A stretch of DNA of 64,000 nt from RBG-16-66-20 sp052386675 (GCA_052386675.1 JBQTJX010000025.1:1-64000), one strand, 5' to 3'; positions 32,166 to 41,116 are shown, numbered from the stretch's first letter. A program made the numbers and translations. The notes: generated by a model from the sequence alone, not told the origin.

Positions 32166-33938
32166 TTGTGCGGCGCAAAATCCGGCGGTTGTTCTGCCTT
32201 TCGAAGGAACCCGCGCCTGCTCAACGCCACGCCCAATTCGACCGCCGCACCGTTCAATGCCGAGGCATTGCTCAATGCCATCGCGAGCGGGGGCAACCAG
32301 GTCACGCAGGGCTGGATGCCGTTGCTGCAGCCGGATGCCGCTCTGATGGCCGGCCTGGCGCGCAGTTCGACCCGGCTCGCCGCGCTGCAGTCAAAGTACC
32401 TCCAGCAGCAGAAGCAGTTGTGGGACGCGATGCTCGGCGGCGGCGATGCCCCGGCGGCGTCGCCCGAGCCGGGCGATCGGCGCTTCGCCGCGCGTGAGTG
32501 GCGCGACAACCCCTACTACGACTACGTCAGGCGCTCCTACCTGCTGGCCGCGAACTACCTGGCCGAGCTGGCCGACACGGTGGAGCTCGAGGGCAAGGCA
32601 AAGGAGCAGTTGCGCTTCGCGCTGCGGCAGTGGATCGACGCCATGAGCCCGGCCAATTTCGCCGCCACCAATCCCGAGGTGCTGCGCCTCGCGCTGCAGT
32701 CGCAGGGCGAGAGCCTGACCAAGGGCCTCGCCAACGTCATGGGCGACGCGCGCAAGGGCCGCGTCAGCCAGACCGACGAGTCGGCCTTCGAGGTCGGGCG
32801 CAACCTCGCCACGGCGCCAGGACAGGTGGTGTTCGAGAACGACCTGGTCCAGCTCATCCAGTACGACCCGGCGACGCCTGAGGTCGGCAGGCGGCCGCTC
32901 GTGATGGTGCCGCCGTGCATCAACAAGTTCTACATCCTCGACCTGCAGCCCGAGAACTCCTTCGTCCGCCATGCGGTGTCGCAGGGCCACACCGTGTTCA
33001 TGGTGTCCTGGCGCAACGTCGGCCCGGACCAGGGCGGCTACGGTTGGGACGACTACCTGCAGCTGGGCATCTTCGAGGCCATCCGCGTCGCGCGCGACGT
33101 GACGGGCGCCGACCGGGTCAATGCCCTGGGCTTCTGCGTCGGCGGCACGCTGCTGGCGGCCGCGCTCGCGGTGATGGCGGCGAAGGGCGAGGACGCGGTC
33201 GAATCGGTGACCTACCTCACCACCATGCTCGACTTCGAGGAAGCGGGCCAGCTCGGCCTGTTCATCGACGAGCCGTCGGTCGCGCTGCGCGAGGCCACCA
33301 TCGGCAAGGGCGGCATCCTGCCTGGCTCGGACCTGGCGTTCGTGTTCTCGTCGCTGCGCGCCAACGACCTGATCTGGCCCTACGTGGTGAACAACTACCT
33401 GAAGGGCGGCGGCCCCGCGGCCTTCGACCTGCTGTACTGGAATTCCGACAGCACCAACCTGCCTGGTCCGATGTACTGCAGCTATGTGCGCAACACCTAC
33501 CTGGAGAACCGGCTGCGGGTGCCGGGCGCGCTCACCAATTGCGGCGTGCCGGTGGACCTGGGCAAGGTGGACCGGCCCAGCTTCATCCTCGCCACGCGCG
33601 AAGACCACATCGTGCCCTGGCGTTCCGCCTACCGGTCGCTGGAACTTCTGGGTGGCGAGAAAACCTTCGTGCTCGGCGCCAGCGGCCATGTCGCCGGGGT
33701 GATCAATCCCGCGGCGAAAGGCAAGCGCAGCTACTGGATGGGTACGCAATATGATGCCGATCCTGTGCGCTGGCTGCAGAGCGCCGAAGAGCGCCCGGGC
33801 AGCTGGTGGACGCAGTGGTCCGCCTGGCTGGAAGGATTCAAGGGCGGGACGCGTTCCGCCCCGGCGCGCGCCGGTGGCGCGCGGTATCCCGCGATCGAGC
33901 CTGCGCCCGGTCGCTACGTCAAACAAAGAGCAACCTGA
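32166..33938 (+). CDS. phaC: Class I poly(3-hydroxyalkanoate) synthase PhaC
   Basis: 590 residues from TTG 32166; the first ~20 residues are uncertain and a later start is possible. The alpha/beta-hydrolase core has the lipase-like box GFCVGG with nucleophile C324, catalytic D480 in REDHIVPW and H508 in GASGHVAG, plus YGWDDYL and WNSDSTNLPG. It polymerises (R)-3-hydroxyacyl-CoA, mainly 3-hydroxybutyryl-CoA, on granules. No phaE partner is needed in class I. It heads the phaC-phaA-phaB-phaB2-phaR array. The length matches Cupriavidus PhaC (589). Confidence 0.96.
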   Translation: MCGAKSGGCSAFRRNPRLLNATPNSTAAPFNAEALLNAIASGGNQVTQGWMPLLQPDAALMAGLARSSTRLAALQSKYLQQQKQLWDAMLGGGDAPAASPEPGDRRFAAREWRDNPYYDYVRRSYLLAANYLAELADTVELEGKAKEQLRFALRQWIDAMSPANFAATNPEVLRLALQSQGESLTKGLANVMGDARKGRVSQTDESAFEVGRNLATAPGQVVFENDLVQLIQYDPATPEVGRRPLVMVPPCINKFYILDLQPENSFVRHAVSQGHTVFMVSWRNVGPDQGGYGWDDYLQLGIFEAIRVARDVTGADRVNALGFCVGGTLLAAALAVMAAKGEDAVESVTYLTTMLDFEEAGQLGLFIDEPSVALREATIGKGGILPGSDLAFVFSSLRANDLIWPYVVNNYLKGGGPAAFDLLYWNSDSTNLPGPMYCSYVRNTYLENRLRVPGALTNCGVPVDLGKVDRPSFILATREDHIVPWRSAYRSLELLGGEKTFVLGASGHVAGVINPAAKGKRSYWMGTQYDADPVRWLQSAEERPGSWWTQWSAWLEGFKGGTRSAPARAGGARYPAIEPAPGRYVKQRAT

Positions 33939-33947
33939 GGAACCGAC

Positions 33948-35123
33948 ATGGAAGAGATCGTCATCGTAGGCGCGGCACGGTCCGCGATCGGCAAGTTCGG
34001 CGGCTCGCTCGCCGGCGTTCCCGCCGCGAAGCTCGGCGCGCACGTCATCAAGAAGGCCCTAGAGCGCTACGGCGTCGCCCCCGGCCTGGTGTCGGAGGTC
34101 ATCATGGGCCAGGTGCTCACCGCGGCGGTGGGCCAGAATCCGGCGCGCCAGGCCGCGATCTGGGCCGGGCTGCCCGACATGGTGCCGGCCATGACCATCA
34201 ACAAGGTCTGCGGATCCGGCCTGAAGGCAGCCATGCTGGGCGCGCAGTCCATCGCCAACGGCGATGCGGACATCGTCGTCGCCGGCGGCCAGGAGAACAT
34301 GAGCGCCGCGCCGCACGTGCTCAACGGCTCGCGCGACGGCTTCCGCATGGGCGACGCGAAGATGGTCGACTCCATGATCGTGGACGGCCTCTGGGACGTC
34401 TACAACCAGTACCACATGGGTGTCACCGCGGAGAACGTGGCGAAGGAGCACGTCGTCACGCGCGAGGAACAGGACGAGTTCGCGGTGAAGAGCCAGAACA
34501 AGGCCGAGGCCGCGCAGAAGTCCGGCCGCTTCAACGATGAGATCGTTCCCTACGAGGTGCCCTCGCGCAAGGGCCCGGTGGTGTTCGGCGCGGACGAGTT
34601 CCCGCGCCACGGCGCGACGCTGGAAGGCATGAAGGGCCTCAAGCCCGCGTTCGACAAGAACGGCACGGTGACCGCGGCCAACGCTTCGGGCATAAACGAC
34701 GGCGCGGCGGTGGTGATCCTCGCCTCCGCGCGCAAGGCGAAGGAACTGGGCCTGAAGCCGCTGGCACGCATCAAGTCCTTCGCCTCGGCGGGAGTGGACC
34801 CGAAATACATGGGCATGGGCCCGGTGCCCGCCTCCAAGCGCTGCCTCGCGCGCGCCGGATGGACGCCGCAGGACCTGGACCTGATGGAGATCAACGAGGC
34901 CTTCGCCGCGCAGGCGATCGCGGTCAACCGCCAGATGGGCTGGGACCTGTCCAGGGTGAACGTCAACGGCGGCGCCATCGCCCTGGGCCATCCGATCGGC
35001 GCCTCGGGCTGCCGGATCCTGGTGACGCTGCTGCACGAGATGCAAAAGCGCGACGCGAAGAAGGGCCTGGCCTCGCTGTGCATCGGCGGCGGCATGGGCG
35101 TGGCACTCGCAGTCGAGCGATGA
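33948..35123 (+). CDS. phaA: Acetyl-CoA C-acetyltransferase PhaA
   Basis: 391 residues. The thiolase nucleophile Cys is in TINKVCGSGLKAAMLGAQ (~88), with NEAFAAQAIAVNRQMGWD, GGAIALGHPIGASGCRI (His ~349) and LCIGGGMGVALAVER (Cys ~379). It condenses two acetyl-CoA to acetoacetyl-CoA, the first PHB step. GAGGAACCGAC gives a Shine-Dalgarno before the ATG. It follows phaC by 9 bp and overlaps phaB by 4 nt. It is more like biosynthetic PhaA than the second thiolase at 38.6 kb. Confidence 0.96.
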   Translation: MEEIVIVGAARSAIGKFGGSLAGVPAAKLGAHVIKKALERYGVAPGLVSEVIMGQVLTAAVGQNPARQAAIWAGLPDMVPAMTINKVCGSGLKAAMLGAQSIANGDADIVVAGGQENMSAAPHVLNGSRDGFRMGDAKMVDSMIVDGLWDVYNQYHMGVTAENVAKEHVVTREEQDEFAVKSQNKAEAAQKSGRFNDEIVPYEVPSRKGPVVFGADEFPRHGATLEGMKGLKPAFDKNGTVTAANASGINDGAAVVILASARKAKELGLKPLARIKSFASAGVDPKYMGMGPVPASKRCLARAGWTPQDLDLMEINEAFAAQAIAVNRQMGWDLSRVNVNGGAIALGHPIGASGCRILVTLLHEMQKRDAKKGLASLCIGGGMGVALAVER

Positions 35124-35887
35124 GCGCCGTCCTGAAGACCGAGGTGGTGCCGCGGCGGGTCGTTTTCGTCAGCGGCGGCATGGGCGGCATCGGCAGCGCG
35201 ATCTGCCGCCGGCTCGCCGGTGCCGGCCACACCATCGTCGCCGGCTGCCTGCCGGGCTACGACCGGAAGGAGGAGTGGCTGGGCGCGATGCGCAAGGAGG
35301 GATTCAAGGTGCACGCCGCCGAGGGCAACGTGGCCGACTTCGACAGCTGCGCCAGCATGTTCTACAACGTGCGCTCGGTGGTGGGGGATGTCGACATCCT
35401 GGTGAACAACGCCGGCATCACCCGCGATTCGCTGTTCAAGCGCATGACCGAGCGCGACTGGAGCGAGGTCATCAGCACCAACCTGAACAGCGTGTTCAAC
35501 GTCACGCGCCAGGTGATCGACGGCATGGTCGAGCGCCACTGGGGCCGCATCATCAACATCTCCTCGGTGAACGCGATCAAGGGGCAGTTCGGCCAGACCA
35601 ACTATTCCGCCGCCAAGGCGGGCATGGCCGGGTTCTCCAAGGCGCTGGCGCAGGAAGTGGTGAAGAAGGGCGTCACCGTGAACACGGTGTCGCCCGGCTA
35701 CGTCGAGACCGACATGGTGATGGCTATCCGCGCCGAGGTGCGCCAGCAGATCGTCGACTCGATCCCGATGGGGCGATTGGCAAAGCCCGAGGAAGTCGCG
35801 GCGGTGGTCGCGTTCCTCGCTTCGGAAGAGGCGGGCTACATCACCGGCGCCAATATCTCGGTCAATGGCGGCATGCACATGATGTAG
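35120..35887 (+). CDS. phaB: Acetoacetyl-CoA reductase PhaB (copy 1)
   Basis: 255-residue SDR starting MSAVLKTEVVPRRVVFVSGG. It has the cofactor loop GGMGGIGSAICRRL, NNAGITRDS, catalytic Ser in NISSVNAIKGQFG, YSAAK Tyr/Lys and the terminal NGGMHMM. Its HTIVAGCLPGYDRKEEW and EGNVADFDSC segments are closest to Cupriavidus PhaB, an NADPH enzyme making (R)-3-hydroxybutyryl-CoA. It has ~8 extra N-terminal residues. The ATG overlaps the phaA stop (ATGA), so the two are translationally coupled. Confidence 0.94.
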   Translation: MSAVLKTEVVPRRVVFVSGGMGGIGSAICRRLAGAGHTIVAGCLPGYDRKEEWLGAMRKEGFKVHAAEGNVADFDSCASMFYNVRSVVGDVDILVNNAGITRDSLFKRMTERDWSEVISTNLNSVFNVTRQVIDGMVERHWGRIINISSVNAIKGQFGQTNYSAAKAGMAGFSKALAQEVVKKGVTVNTVSPGYVETDMVMAIRAEVRQQIVDSIPMGRLAKPEEVAAVVAFLASEEAGYITGANISVNGGMHMM

Positions 35888-35918
35888 TAGACTGCTTTCA
35901 ACCTTTGGAGGGGGTGAG

Positions 35919-36665
35919 ATGGCGCAACAAAGAATCGCGGTGGTGACTGGCGGGATGGGCGGACTGGGCGAATCGATTTCGACCAAGATGGCCGACGCCG
36001 GCTACAGGGTGGTGGTGACCTATTCGCCCTCCAACAACAAGTGGAAGTCCTGGATCGACGAGATGAAGGGCAAGGGCTACGCCTTCGCCGCCTACCCGGT
36101 GGACGTGACCTCGTTCGACGACTGCGCAGCCAAGTGCGCGCAGATCCAGAAGGAGTGCGGCAACGTCGACATCCTGGTGAACAACGCCGGCATCACGCGC
36201 GACATGACCTTCAAGAAGATGAGCAAGGCCGACTGGGACGCGGTGATGCGCACCAACCTGGATTCCTGCTTCTCCATGACCAAGCAGGTGATGGACGGCA
36301 TGGTCGAGCGCGCCTGGGGCCGCGTCATCAACGTCGCCTCGGTCAACGGCCAGAAGGGCGCCTTCGGCCAGACCAACTATTCCGCGGCCAAGGCCGGCAT
36401 CCACGGCTTCACCAAGGCGCTCGCGCTGGAAGTCGCCAAGAAGGGCGTCACCATCAATACCATCTCGCCGGGCTACATCGGCACCAAGATGGTGACCGCG
36501 ATCCCGAAGGAGATCCTGGACTCGAAGATCCTGCCGCAGATTCCCGTCGGCCGGCTCGGCAAGCCCGAGGAGATCGCCGGATTGATCATCTACCTGTGTT
36601 CTGAAGAAGCTGCTTTCGTGACCGGGGCCAATATCTCGATCAACGGCGGCCAGCACATGTATTAG
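35919..36665 (+). CDS. Acetoacetyl-CoA reductase paralogue (copy 2)
   Basis: 248-residue SDR, PhaB-like: VVTGGMGGLGESISTKMADA, NNAGITRDMTFKKMSKADWD, NVASVNGQKGAFGQTNYSAAK and NGGQHMY. The cofactor-specificity stretch is TYSPSNNKWKSW where copy 1 has GCLPGYDRKEEW, and the following block (PVDVTSFDDC) also differs, so it may have another cofactor or chain-length preference (inference). A strong Shine-Dalgarno (GGAGGGGGTGAG) precedes the ATG, 31 bp after phaB; this allows independent, high translation. Tandem phaB paralogues occur in other betaproteobacteria. Confidence 0.92.
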   Translation: MAQQRIAVVTGGMGGLGESISTKMADAGYRVVVTYSPSNNKWKSWIDEMKGKGYAFAAYPVDVTSFDDCAAKCAQIQKECGNVDILVNNAGITRDMTFKKMSKADWDAVMRTNLDSCFSMTKQVMDGMVERAWGRVINVASVNGQKGAFGQTNYSAAKAGIHGFTKALALEVAKKGVTINTISPGYIGTKMVTAIPKEILDSKILPQIPVGRLGKPEEIAGLIIYLCSEEAAFVTGANISINGGQHMY

Positions 36666-36689
36666 GAACGAAGCAGGCACCAAGGAGCG

Positions 36690-37328
36690 ATGCGAATGGC
36701 CGCGATCCCGGAGGACAAGATGGAAACGCAGACCCGCCTGATCAAGAAATACCCGAACCGGCGGCTCTATGACACCAAGACCTCGAGCTACATCACGCTC
36801 GCGGACGTGAAGCAGATGGTGCTGAAGCAGGAAGACTTCCAGGTGGTGGACGCCAAGTCGGGCGACGAACTGACGCGGCAGATCCTGCTGCAGATCATCC
36901 TCGACGAGGAATCCGGCGGCATGCCGATGTTCTCCTCGGACCTGCTCTCGCAGCTGATCCGCTTCTACGGCAACGCCATGCAGGGCTTCATGGGCAGCTA
37001 CCTGGAGAAGAACATCAAGGCCTTCCAGGACATGCAGAAGTCGATCCAGGACCAGTCGCAGAAGATGATGTTCGGCGGCGGCGCGGCGGGCGGGGCGGGA
37101 AACCCTGACAGCGCGCGCGCCTCGCAGGAGCTGTGGTCGCAGTTCATGAACCTGCAGGGCCCGGCGATGCAGAGCCTGATGCAGGCCTACATGGAACAGA
37201 GCCAGAAGATGTTCACCCAGTTCCAGGACCAGATGCAGAACCAGACCCGCAACATGTTCACCGGCTTCACCTTCCCGGGCTTCCCGCCGCAGGCGGCGCC
37301 GCAGAACAAGAACGAACCCAACAAGTAA
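36690..37328 (+). CDS. phaR: PHA synthesis repressor PhaR
   Basis: 212 residues. The N-terminal PHB/PHA accumulation regulator DNA-binding domain (RLIKKYPNRRLYDTKTSSYI, then TLADVKQMVLKQEDF) is followed by two accumulation domains (TRQILLQIILDEESGG and LSQLIRFYGNAMQGF) and a Gln/Met/Phe-rich tail with repeated QxM heptad-like elements that can bind granules. PhaR represses phasin and its own gene until nascent PHA titrates it. A second ATG (MAAIPEDK) is 6 nt in. It is the last pha gene of the cluster; rimO starts 1 bp after the stop. Confidence 0.95.
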   Translation: MRMAAIPEDKMETQTRLIKKYPNRRLYDTKTSSYITLADVKQMVLKQEDFQVVDAKSGDELTRQILLQIILDEESGGMPMFSSDLLSQLIRFYGNAMQGFMGSYLEKNIKAFQDMQKSIQDQSQKMMFGGGAAGGAGNPDSARASQELWSQFMNLQGPAMQSLMQAYMEQSQKMFTQFQDQMQNQTRNMFTGFTFPGFPPQAAPQNKNEPNK

Positions 37329-37329
37329 G

Positions 37330-38622
37330 TTGGCCGCGGGTCCCAAGGTCGGGTTCGTCTCGCTGGGCTGCCCGAAGGCGCTGGTCGACTCGGAACGGAT
37401 CCTCACCCAGCTGCGCGCCGAGGGCTACGTCACGGCGCCCGACTACGCCGGCGCCGACCTCGTCATCGTCAGCACCTGCGGCTTCATCGACGCCGCGGTC
37501 GAGGAGTCCCTCGGCGCCATCGGCGAGGCGCTGAAGGAAAACGGCAAGGTCATCGTCACCGGCTGCCTGGGCGCGAAGGACGGCGTCATCCGGTCGGCGC
37601 ACCCTTCGGTTCTCGCGGTGACCGGTCCCCACGACACCGACGGCGTGATGCGCGCTGTTCACAAGCACCTGAAGAAGCCCCACGACCCGTTCACCGACCT
37701 GGTGCCGCCCCAGGGGATCAAGCTCACGCCGAAGCACTACGCCTACCTCAAGATTTCCGAGGGCTGCAACCACCGCTGCAGCTTCTGCATCATCCCTTCC
37801 ATGCGCGGGGACCTGGTGTCGCGCCCGGTTGGCGAGGTGATGCAGGAAGCGGAGAACCTCGTGAAGGCGGGCGTGAAGGAGCTGCTCGTCATCTCCCAGG
37901 ACACCAGCGCCTACGGCGTGGACGTGAAGTACCGCACCGGCTTCTGGCAGGGCCGGCCGCTGAAGACGCGCATGCAGGAGCTGTGCGAGGCGCTTGGGTC
38001 GCTGGGCGTGTGGGTGCGGTTGCACTACGTCTATCCGTATCCGAGCGTGGACCACGTGATTCCGTTGATGGCGGAAGGGAAAGTCCTTCCGTACCTGGAC
38101 ATCCCGTTCCAGCATGCGAGCCCGCGCATCCTGAAGCTCATGAAGCGCCCGGCCGCTGCCGAGAAGGTGCTGGCGCGCATCCGCGCCTGGCGTTCCATGT
38201 GCCCCGAACTCACGATCCGCAGCACCTTCATCGCCGGATTCCCCGGGGAAACAGAGGTCGAGTTCGAGGAACTGCTCGCGTTCCTTGACGAGGCGCAGCT
38301 GGACCGCGTCGGCTGCTTCGCCTACTCGCCGGTCGAGGGCGCGAAGGCGAACGAGCTGCCCGATCCGGTGCCGGAGGACATCCGTGAAGACCGGCGCCGG
38401 CGCTTCATGGAACGGCAGGCGAAGATCAGCGCGGCGAAGCTGAAGGCGCGGATTGGCAGGACCGTGAAGGTAATCGTCGATGCGCCCGGCATTGGCCGTT
38501 CCGCTGCCGATGCGCCGGAGATCGACGGCGTGGTCCGGTTCAAGGGCGGCAAGGTGGGAGAATTCTCAGAGGTCATGATCGAGCGCTCTGACGAGCACGA
38601 TCTTTTCGGGAGACTGGCATGA
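37330..38622 (+). CDS. rimO: Ribosomal protein S12 methylthiotransferase RimO
   Basis: 430 residues from TTG 37330. UPF0004 domain Cys: VSLGCPKALVDSE, VSTCGFID and VTGCLGAKDG bind one [4Fe-4S]. The radical-SAM motif EGCNHRCSFCIIPSMRGD binds the other. A C-terminal TRAM domain (GRTVKVIVDAPG) follows. RimO methylthiolates Asp89 of uS12. It sits between phaR and bktB with 1-bp spacing upstream and an ATGA overlap downstream, so translation is chained through the PHA region, although its function is unrelated. Confidence 0.95.
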   Translation: MAAGPKVGFVSLGCPKALVDSERILTQLRAEGYVTAPDYAGADLVIVSTCGFIDAAVEESLGAIGEALKENGKVIVTGCLGAKDGVIRSAHPSVLAVTGPHDTDGVMRAVHKHLKKPHDPFTDLVPPQGIKLTPKHYAYLKISEGCNHRCSFCIIPSMRGDLVSRPVGEVMQEAENLVKAGVKELLVISQDTSAYGVDVKYRTGFWQGRPLKTRMQELCEALGSLGVWVRLHYVYPYPSVDHVIPLMAEGKVLPYLDIPFQHASPRILKLMKRPAAAEKVLARIRAWRSMCPELTIRSTFIAGFPGETEVEFEELLAFLDEAQLDRVGCFAYSPVEGAKANELPDPVPEDIREDRRRRFMERQAKISAAKLKARIGRTVKVIVDAPGIGRSAADAPEIDGVVRFKGGKVGEFSEVMIERSDEHDLFGRLA

Positions 38623-39809
38623 GTGCACACAAGCGTGAAGTGGTGGTGGTGTCGGGCGCGCGGACCGCGATCGGCGACTACGGCGGCTCGTTCAAGGACC
38701 TGCCGGCGACCAGGTTGGGCGCGATCGCGATAAAGGAGGCGGTGGCGCGCGCGAAGCTCGATCCGGCCACGGTCGGCCACGTGGTCATGGGCAGCGTCAT
38801 CCACGGCGAGGCGCGCGACATGTACCTGTCGCGCGTCGCGGCGCTGGACGCCGGGCTGCCGGTGGGCACGCCCTGCCTCACAGTGAACCGACTGTGTGGC
38901 TCCGGGCTGCAGGCGATCGTCTCGGCGGCGCAGCACATCCTGCTGGGCGACACCGACACCGTGGTGGCGGGCGGCGCCGAGAGCATGAGCCGCGCCGCCT
39001 ACTTCCTGCCCGCGGGCCGCTGGGGCCAGCGCATGGGCGACGGCGCGGTGGTGGACGCGATGACCGGCGCGCTGCACGACCCGTTCGGCCACGGCCACAT
39101 GGGCGTGACCGCGGAGAACATCGCCGCGAAATTCGGCTTCACCCGCGAGCAGCAGGACGCCTTCGCGCTGGAATCGCACCGGCGCGCGGCGAACGCGCTC
39201 GACCAGGGCTACTTCTCGGGCCAGGTTGTCCCGGTGGAACTGAAGACGCGCAAGGGCGTGGAGCAGTTCGCCAGCGACGAGCATGTGCGCAAGGGCCTGA
39301 AGATCGAGGACCTGCAGAAGCTGAAGACGGTGTTCAAGAAGGACGGTACCGTCACCGCGGGCAACGCCTCGGGCCTGAACGACGCCGGCGCCGCCATCGT
39401 GATGATGGAGGCGGACGCGGCGAGGAAGGCGGGCGCCAAGCCGATGGCGCGCCTGGTGGCCTACGCGCATGCCGGCGTCGAGCCGCAGGTCATGGGCCTG
39501 GGGCCGATCCCGGCGGTGAAGCGCGTGTTCGAGAAGTCGGGCCTCAAGCCCTCGGACATGGACGTGATCGAATCCAACGAAGCCTTCGCTGCGCAGGCGA
39601 TGGCGGTGACCCGGGACCTCGGCCTGGATCCGGCGAAGGTGAACCCCAATGGCGGCGCGGTGGCGCTGGGCCATCCGATCGGCGCCACGGGCGCCATCCT
39701 CACGGTGAAGGCGCTCTACGAGTTGGCGCGTACGCAAAAGCGCTACGCCCTGGTCACCATGTGCATCGGCGGCGGCCAGGGCATCGCGGCGATCTTCGAG
39801 CGGACCTGA
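38619..39809 (+). CDS. bktB: Beta-ketothiolase BktB
   Basis: 396-residue thiolase. Nucleophile Cys in VNRLCGSGLQAIVSAAQHIL, SNEAFAAQAMAVTRDLGLDP, NPNGGAVALGHPIGATGAIL and LVTMCIGGGQGIAAIFER. The run DMYLSRVAALDAG and the C-terminus match Cupriavidus BktB, which also condenses propionyl-CoA with acetyl-CoA and so allows hydroxyvalerate units. It overlaps rimO by 4 nt. With phaA upstream, the locus has two thiolases of different breadth (specificity inferred from similarity). It is followed by a half hairpin repeat and the 22-bp palindrome. Confidence 0.92.
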   Translation: MSAHKREVVVVSGARTAIGDYGGSFKDLPATRLGAIAIKEAVARAKLDPATVGHVVMGSVIHGEARDMYLSRVAALDAGLPVGTPCLTVNRLCGSGLQAIVSAAQHILLGDTDTVVAGGAESMSRAAYFLPAGRWGQRMGDGAVVDAMTGALHDPFGHGHMGVTAENIAAKFGFTREQQDAFALESHRRAANALDQGYFSGQVVPVELKTRKGVEQFASDEHVRKGLKIEDLQKLKTVFKKDGTVTAGNASGLNDAGAAIVMMEADAARKAGAKPMARLVAYAHAGVEPQVMGLGPIPAVKRVFEKSGLKPSDMDVIESNEAFAAQAMAVTRDLGLDPAKVNPNGGAVALGHPIGATGAILTVKALYELARTQKRYALVTMCIGGGQGIAAIFERT

Positions 39810-39817
39810 CAATCAGG

Positions 39818-39843
39818 AAAATCAGGGACAGACCACGATTTCC
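39818..39843. repeat. REP-like hairpin repeat, copy 2 (left arm only)
   Basis: The left arm AGGGACAGACCACGATTTCC (39824-39843) and the preceding GAAAATC are identical to copy 1 over 27 nt, but the complementary arm is missing. It looks like a decayed or recombined element. Confidence 0.8.
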
Positions 39844-39871
39844 CCCTGATCCTGGGCCCGCAGGGCGCCCG

Positions 39872-39893
39872 GATGTAACCGATCGGTTACATC
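39872..39893. repeat. Perfect 22-bp palindrome at a convergent junction (palindrome copy B)
   Basis: Identical to the core of the element at 20637-20658: half-site GATGTAACCGA plus its reverse complement. It is flanked by longer imperfect inverted arms (CCTGATCCTGGGCCCGCAGGG and CCCCTGCGGCCCGGTCAGG, 39846-39918), so a large cruciform is possible. It again lies between convergent genes (bktB and DUF427). Confidence 0.85.
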
Positions 39894-39914
39894 GAGGCCT
39901 CCCCTGCGGCCCGG

Positions 39915-40202
39915 TCAGGTCACGCTGACGCCCTTCCAGAACGCGACGTAGCCCTCGACGTGCTTCGCCGCGTCCTTCGTCTGCGGGTAATACCAGGCTG
40001 CGTCCTTGTTCACCTGCCCGTCCACCACCACGTCGTAGTAGCTGCAGGTGCCCTTCCAGGGGCAGACCGTGTGCGTGTCCGAAGGCTTGAAGAAAGCCAT
40101 GTTCACCGCGCCGGGCGGAAAGTAGACGTTGCCTTCGACGAGCCGCGTGTTCGCCACGTCCGCTTCGGCGAGGGTCGTTCCGTTCCAGGTGGCCTTGGGC
40201 AT
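39915..40202 (-). CDS. DUF427 domain protein
   Basis: 95 residues: MPKATWNGTTLAEADVANTR, VEGNVYFPPGAVNMAFFKPS, then CPWKGTCSYYDVVVDGQ and AAWYYPQTKDAAKHVEGYVA. This is a complete DUF427 beta-tent domain, with the hallmark CPxKGxxxY. The structures known are small compact cytosolic proteins without a settled function. It lies 14 bp after... upstream of it is the EamA gene on the other side (40217), transcribed in the same direction further 5' on the strand, so the two may be one unit. No signal peptide. Confidence 0.88.
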   Translation of the reverse strand: MPKATWNGTTLAEADVANTRLVEGNVYFPPGAVNMAFFKPSDTHTVCPWKGTCSYYDVVVDGQVNKDAAWYYPQTKDAAKHVEGYVAFWKGVSVT

Positions 40203-40216
40203 GGCGCCAGCTTAGC

Positions 40217-41104
40217 TCAGCCGCGGCGCACCGCAAGCCGCTGGTGGCCGATGACGTACAGCCCGGAGCCGGCGATGATCCCCATGCCCGCCAGCGACCA
40301 GCCGTCCGGGAAGTCGCCGAACACCACCCAGCCGATGACCAGGATCCAGGCGAACTGGAGGTAGAAGAACGGCGCGAGCGCGGTCGCCGAGGCGTGGTCG
40401 TAGGCCTTGATGAGGATGTAGTGGCCGACCGACGCCAGGACGCCCATCGCCCCCAGCAGCGCCCAGTGGAACGGGTCGGTCGGCGTCACCCAGTAGAAGG
40501 GCAGGGCGAAGGTAAAGAGCAGCGCGCCCACGAGCGCGCCCCAGACCAGCGAGGTCAATGCCGGCTCCACCCCCGCCACCTTGCGCGTCAGGATCTGGTA
40601 GAGCGCGTTGCATACCGCCATGCCGATCGGCAGCAGGGCATACGGCGTGAACGCGGCGCTGCCCGGCCGCGCCACCAGCATCGCGCCGGCGAGGCCCACC
40701 ACCACCGCGGCCAGGCGCGCGCCGTCCATGCGCTCCCCCAGCATCGGCACCGCGAGCAGCGCGAGGAACAGGGGCATCACAAAGCCGATGGCGGAGGCTT
40801 CCGCCAGCGGCAGCACCGTGAGCGAGGTAAAGAAGATCACCGTCGCGCCGGCAAGCAGCACGCCGCGCGCGAACTGCAGGCCGGGCCGCGCGGTCTTCAG
40901 CAGGCGAAGCCGCCCGGTCGCGGCAAGGAATGCGAGCAGCACGACGACGTTGGCGGCGTAGCGCGCCCAGACCACGGCGGGCACGGGGTACCAGCGCGAG
41001 AGGTACTTCCCGCAGGAATCGAGCAGGGTGAAGATTCCCACCGCGACGAACAGCATCAGCACGCCGCGCAGGAAGGACTTCTGGGAATCGGGGGCGGCGG
41101 CCAT
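40217..41104 (-). CDS. EamA/DMT-superfamily transporter
   Basis: 295 residues with ten predicted membrane helices in two EamA halves: VLMLFVAVGIFTLLDSCGKY at TM1, then ARYAANVVVLLAFL, and AKAYDH/ILIKAYDHASATALAPFFYL at the second half's conserved region. DMT proteins export amino acids, metabolites or nucleotide sugars across the inner membrane; the substrate is unpredictable. DUF427 lies 14 bp downstream on the same strand, suggesting co-transcription. A TAGAAT box ends 12 nt before the ATG with no Shine-Dalgarno. Confidence 0.88.
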   Translation of the reverse strand: MAAAPDSQKSFLRGVLMLFVAVGIFTLLDSCGKYLSRWYPVPAVVWARYAANVVVLLAFLAATGRLRLLKTARPGLQFARGVLLAGATVIFFTSLTVLPLAEASAIGFVMPLFLALLAVPMLGERMDGARLAAVVVGLAGAMLVARPGSAAFTPYALLPIGMAVCNALYQILTRKVAGVEPALTSLVWGALVGALLFTFALPFYWVTPTDPFHWALLGAMGVLASVGHYILIKAYDHASATALAPFFYLQFAWILVIGWVVFGDFPDGWSLAGMGIIAGSGLYVIGHQRLAVRRG

Positions 41105-41116
41105 CGGGTGGGCGCC

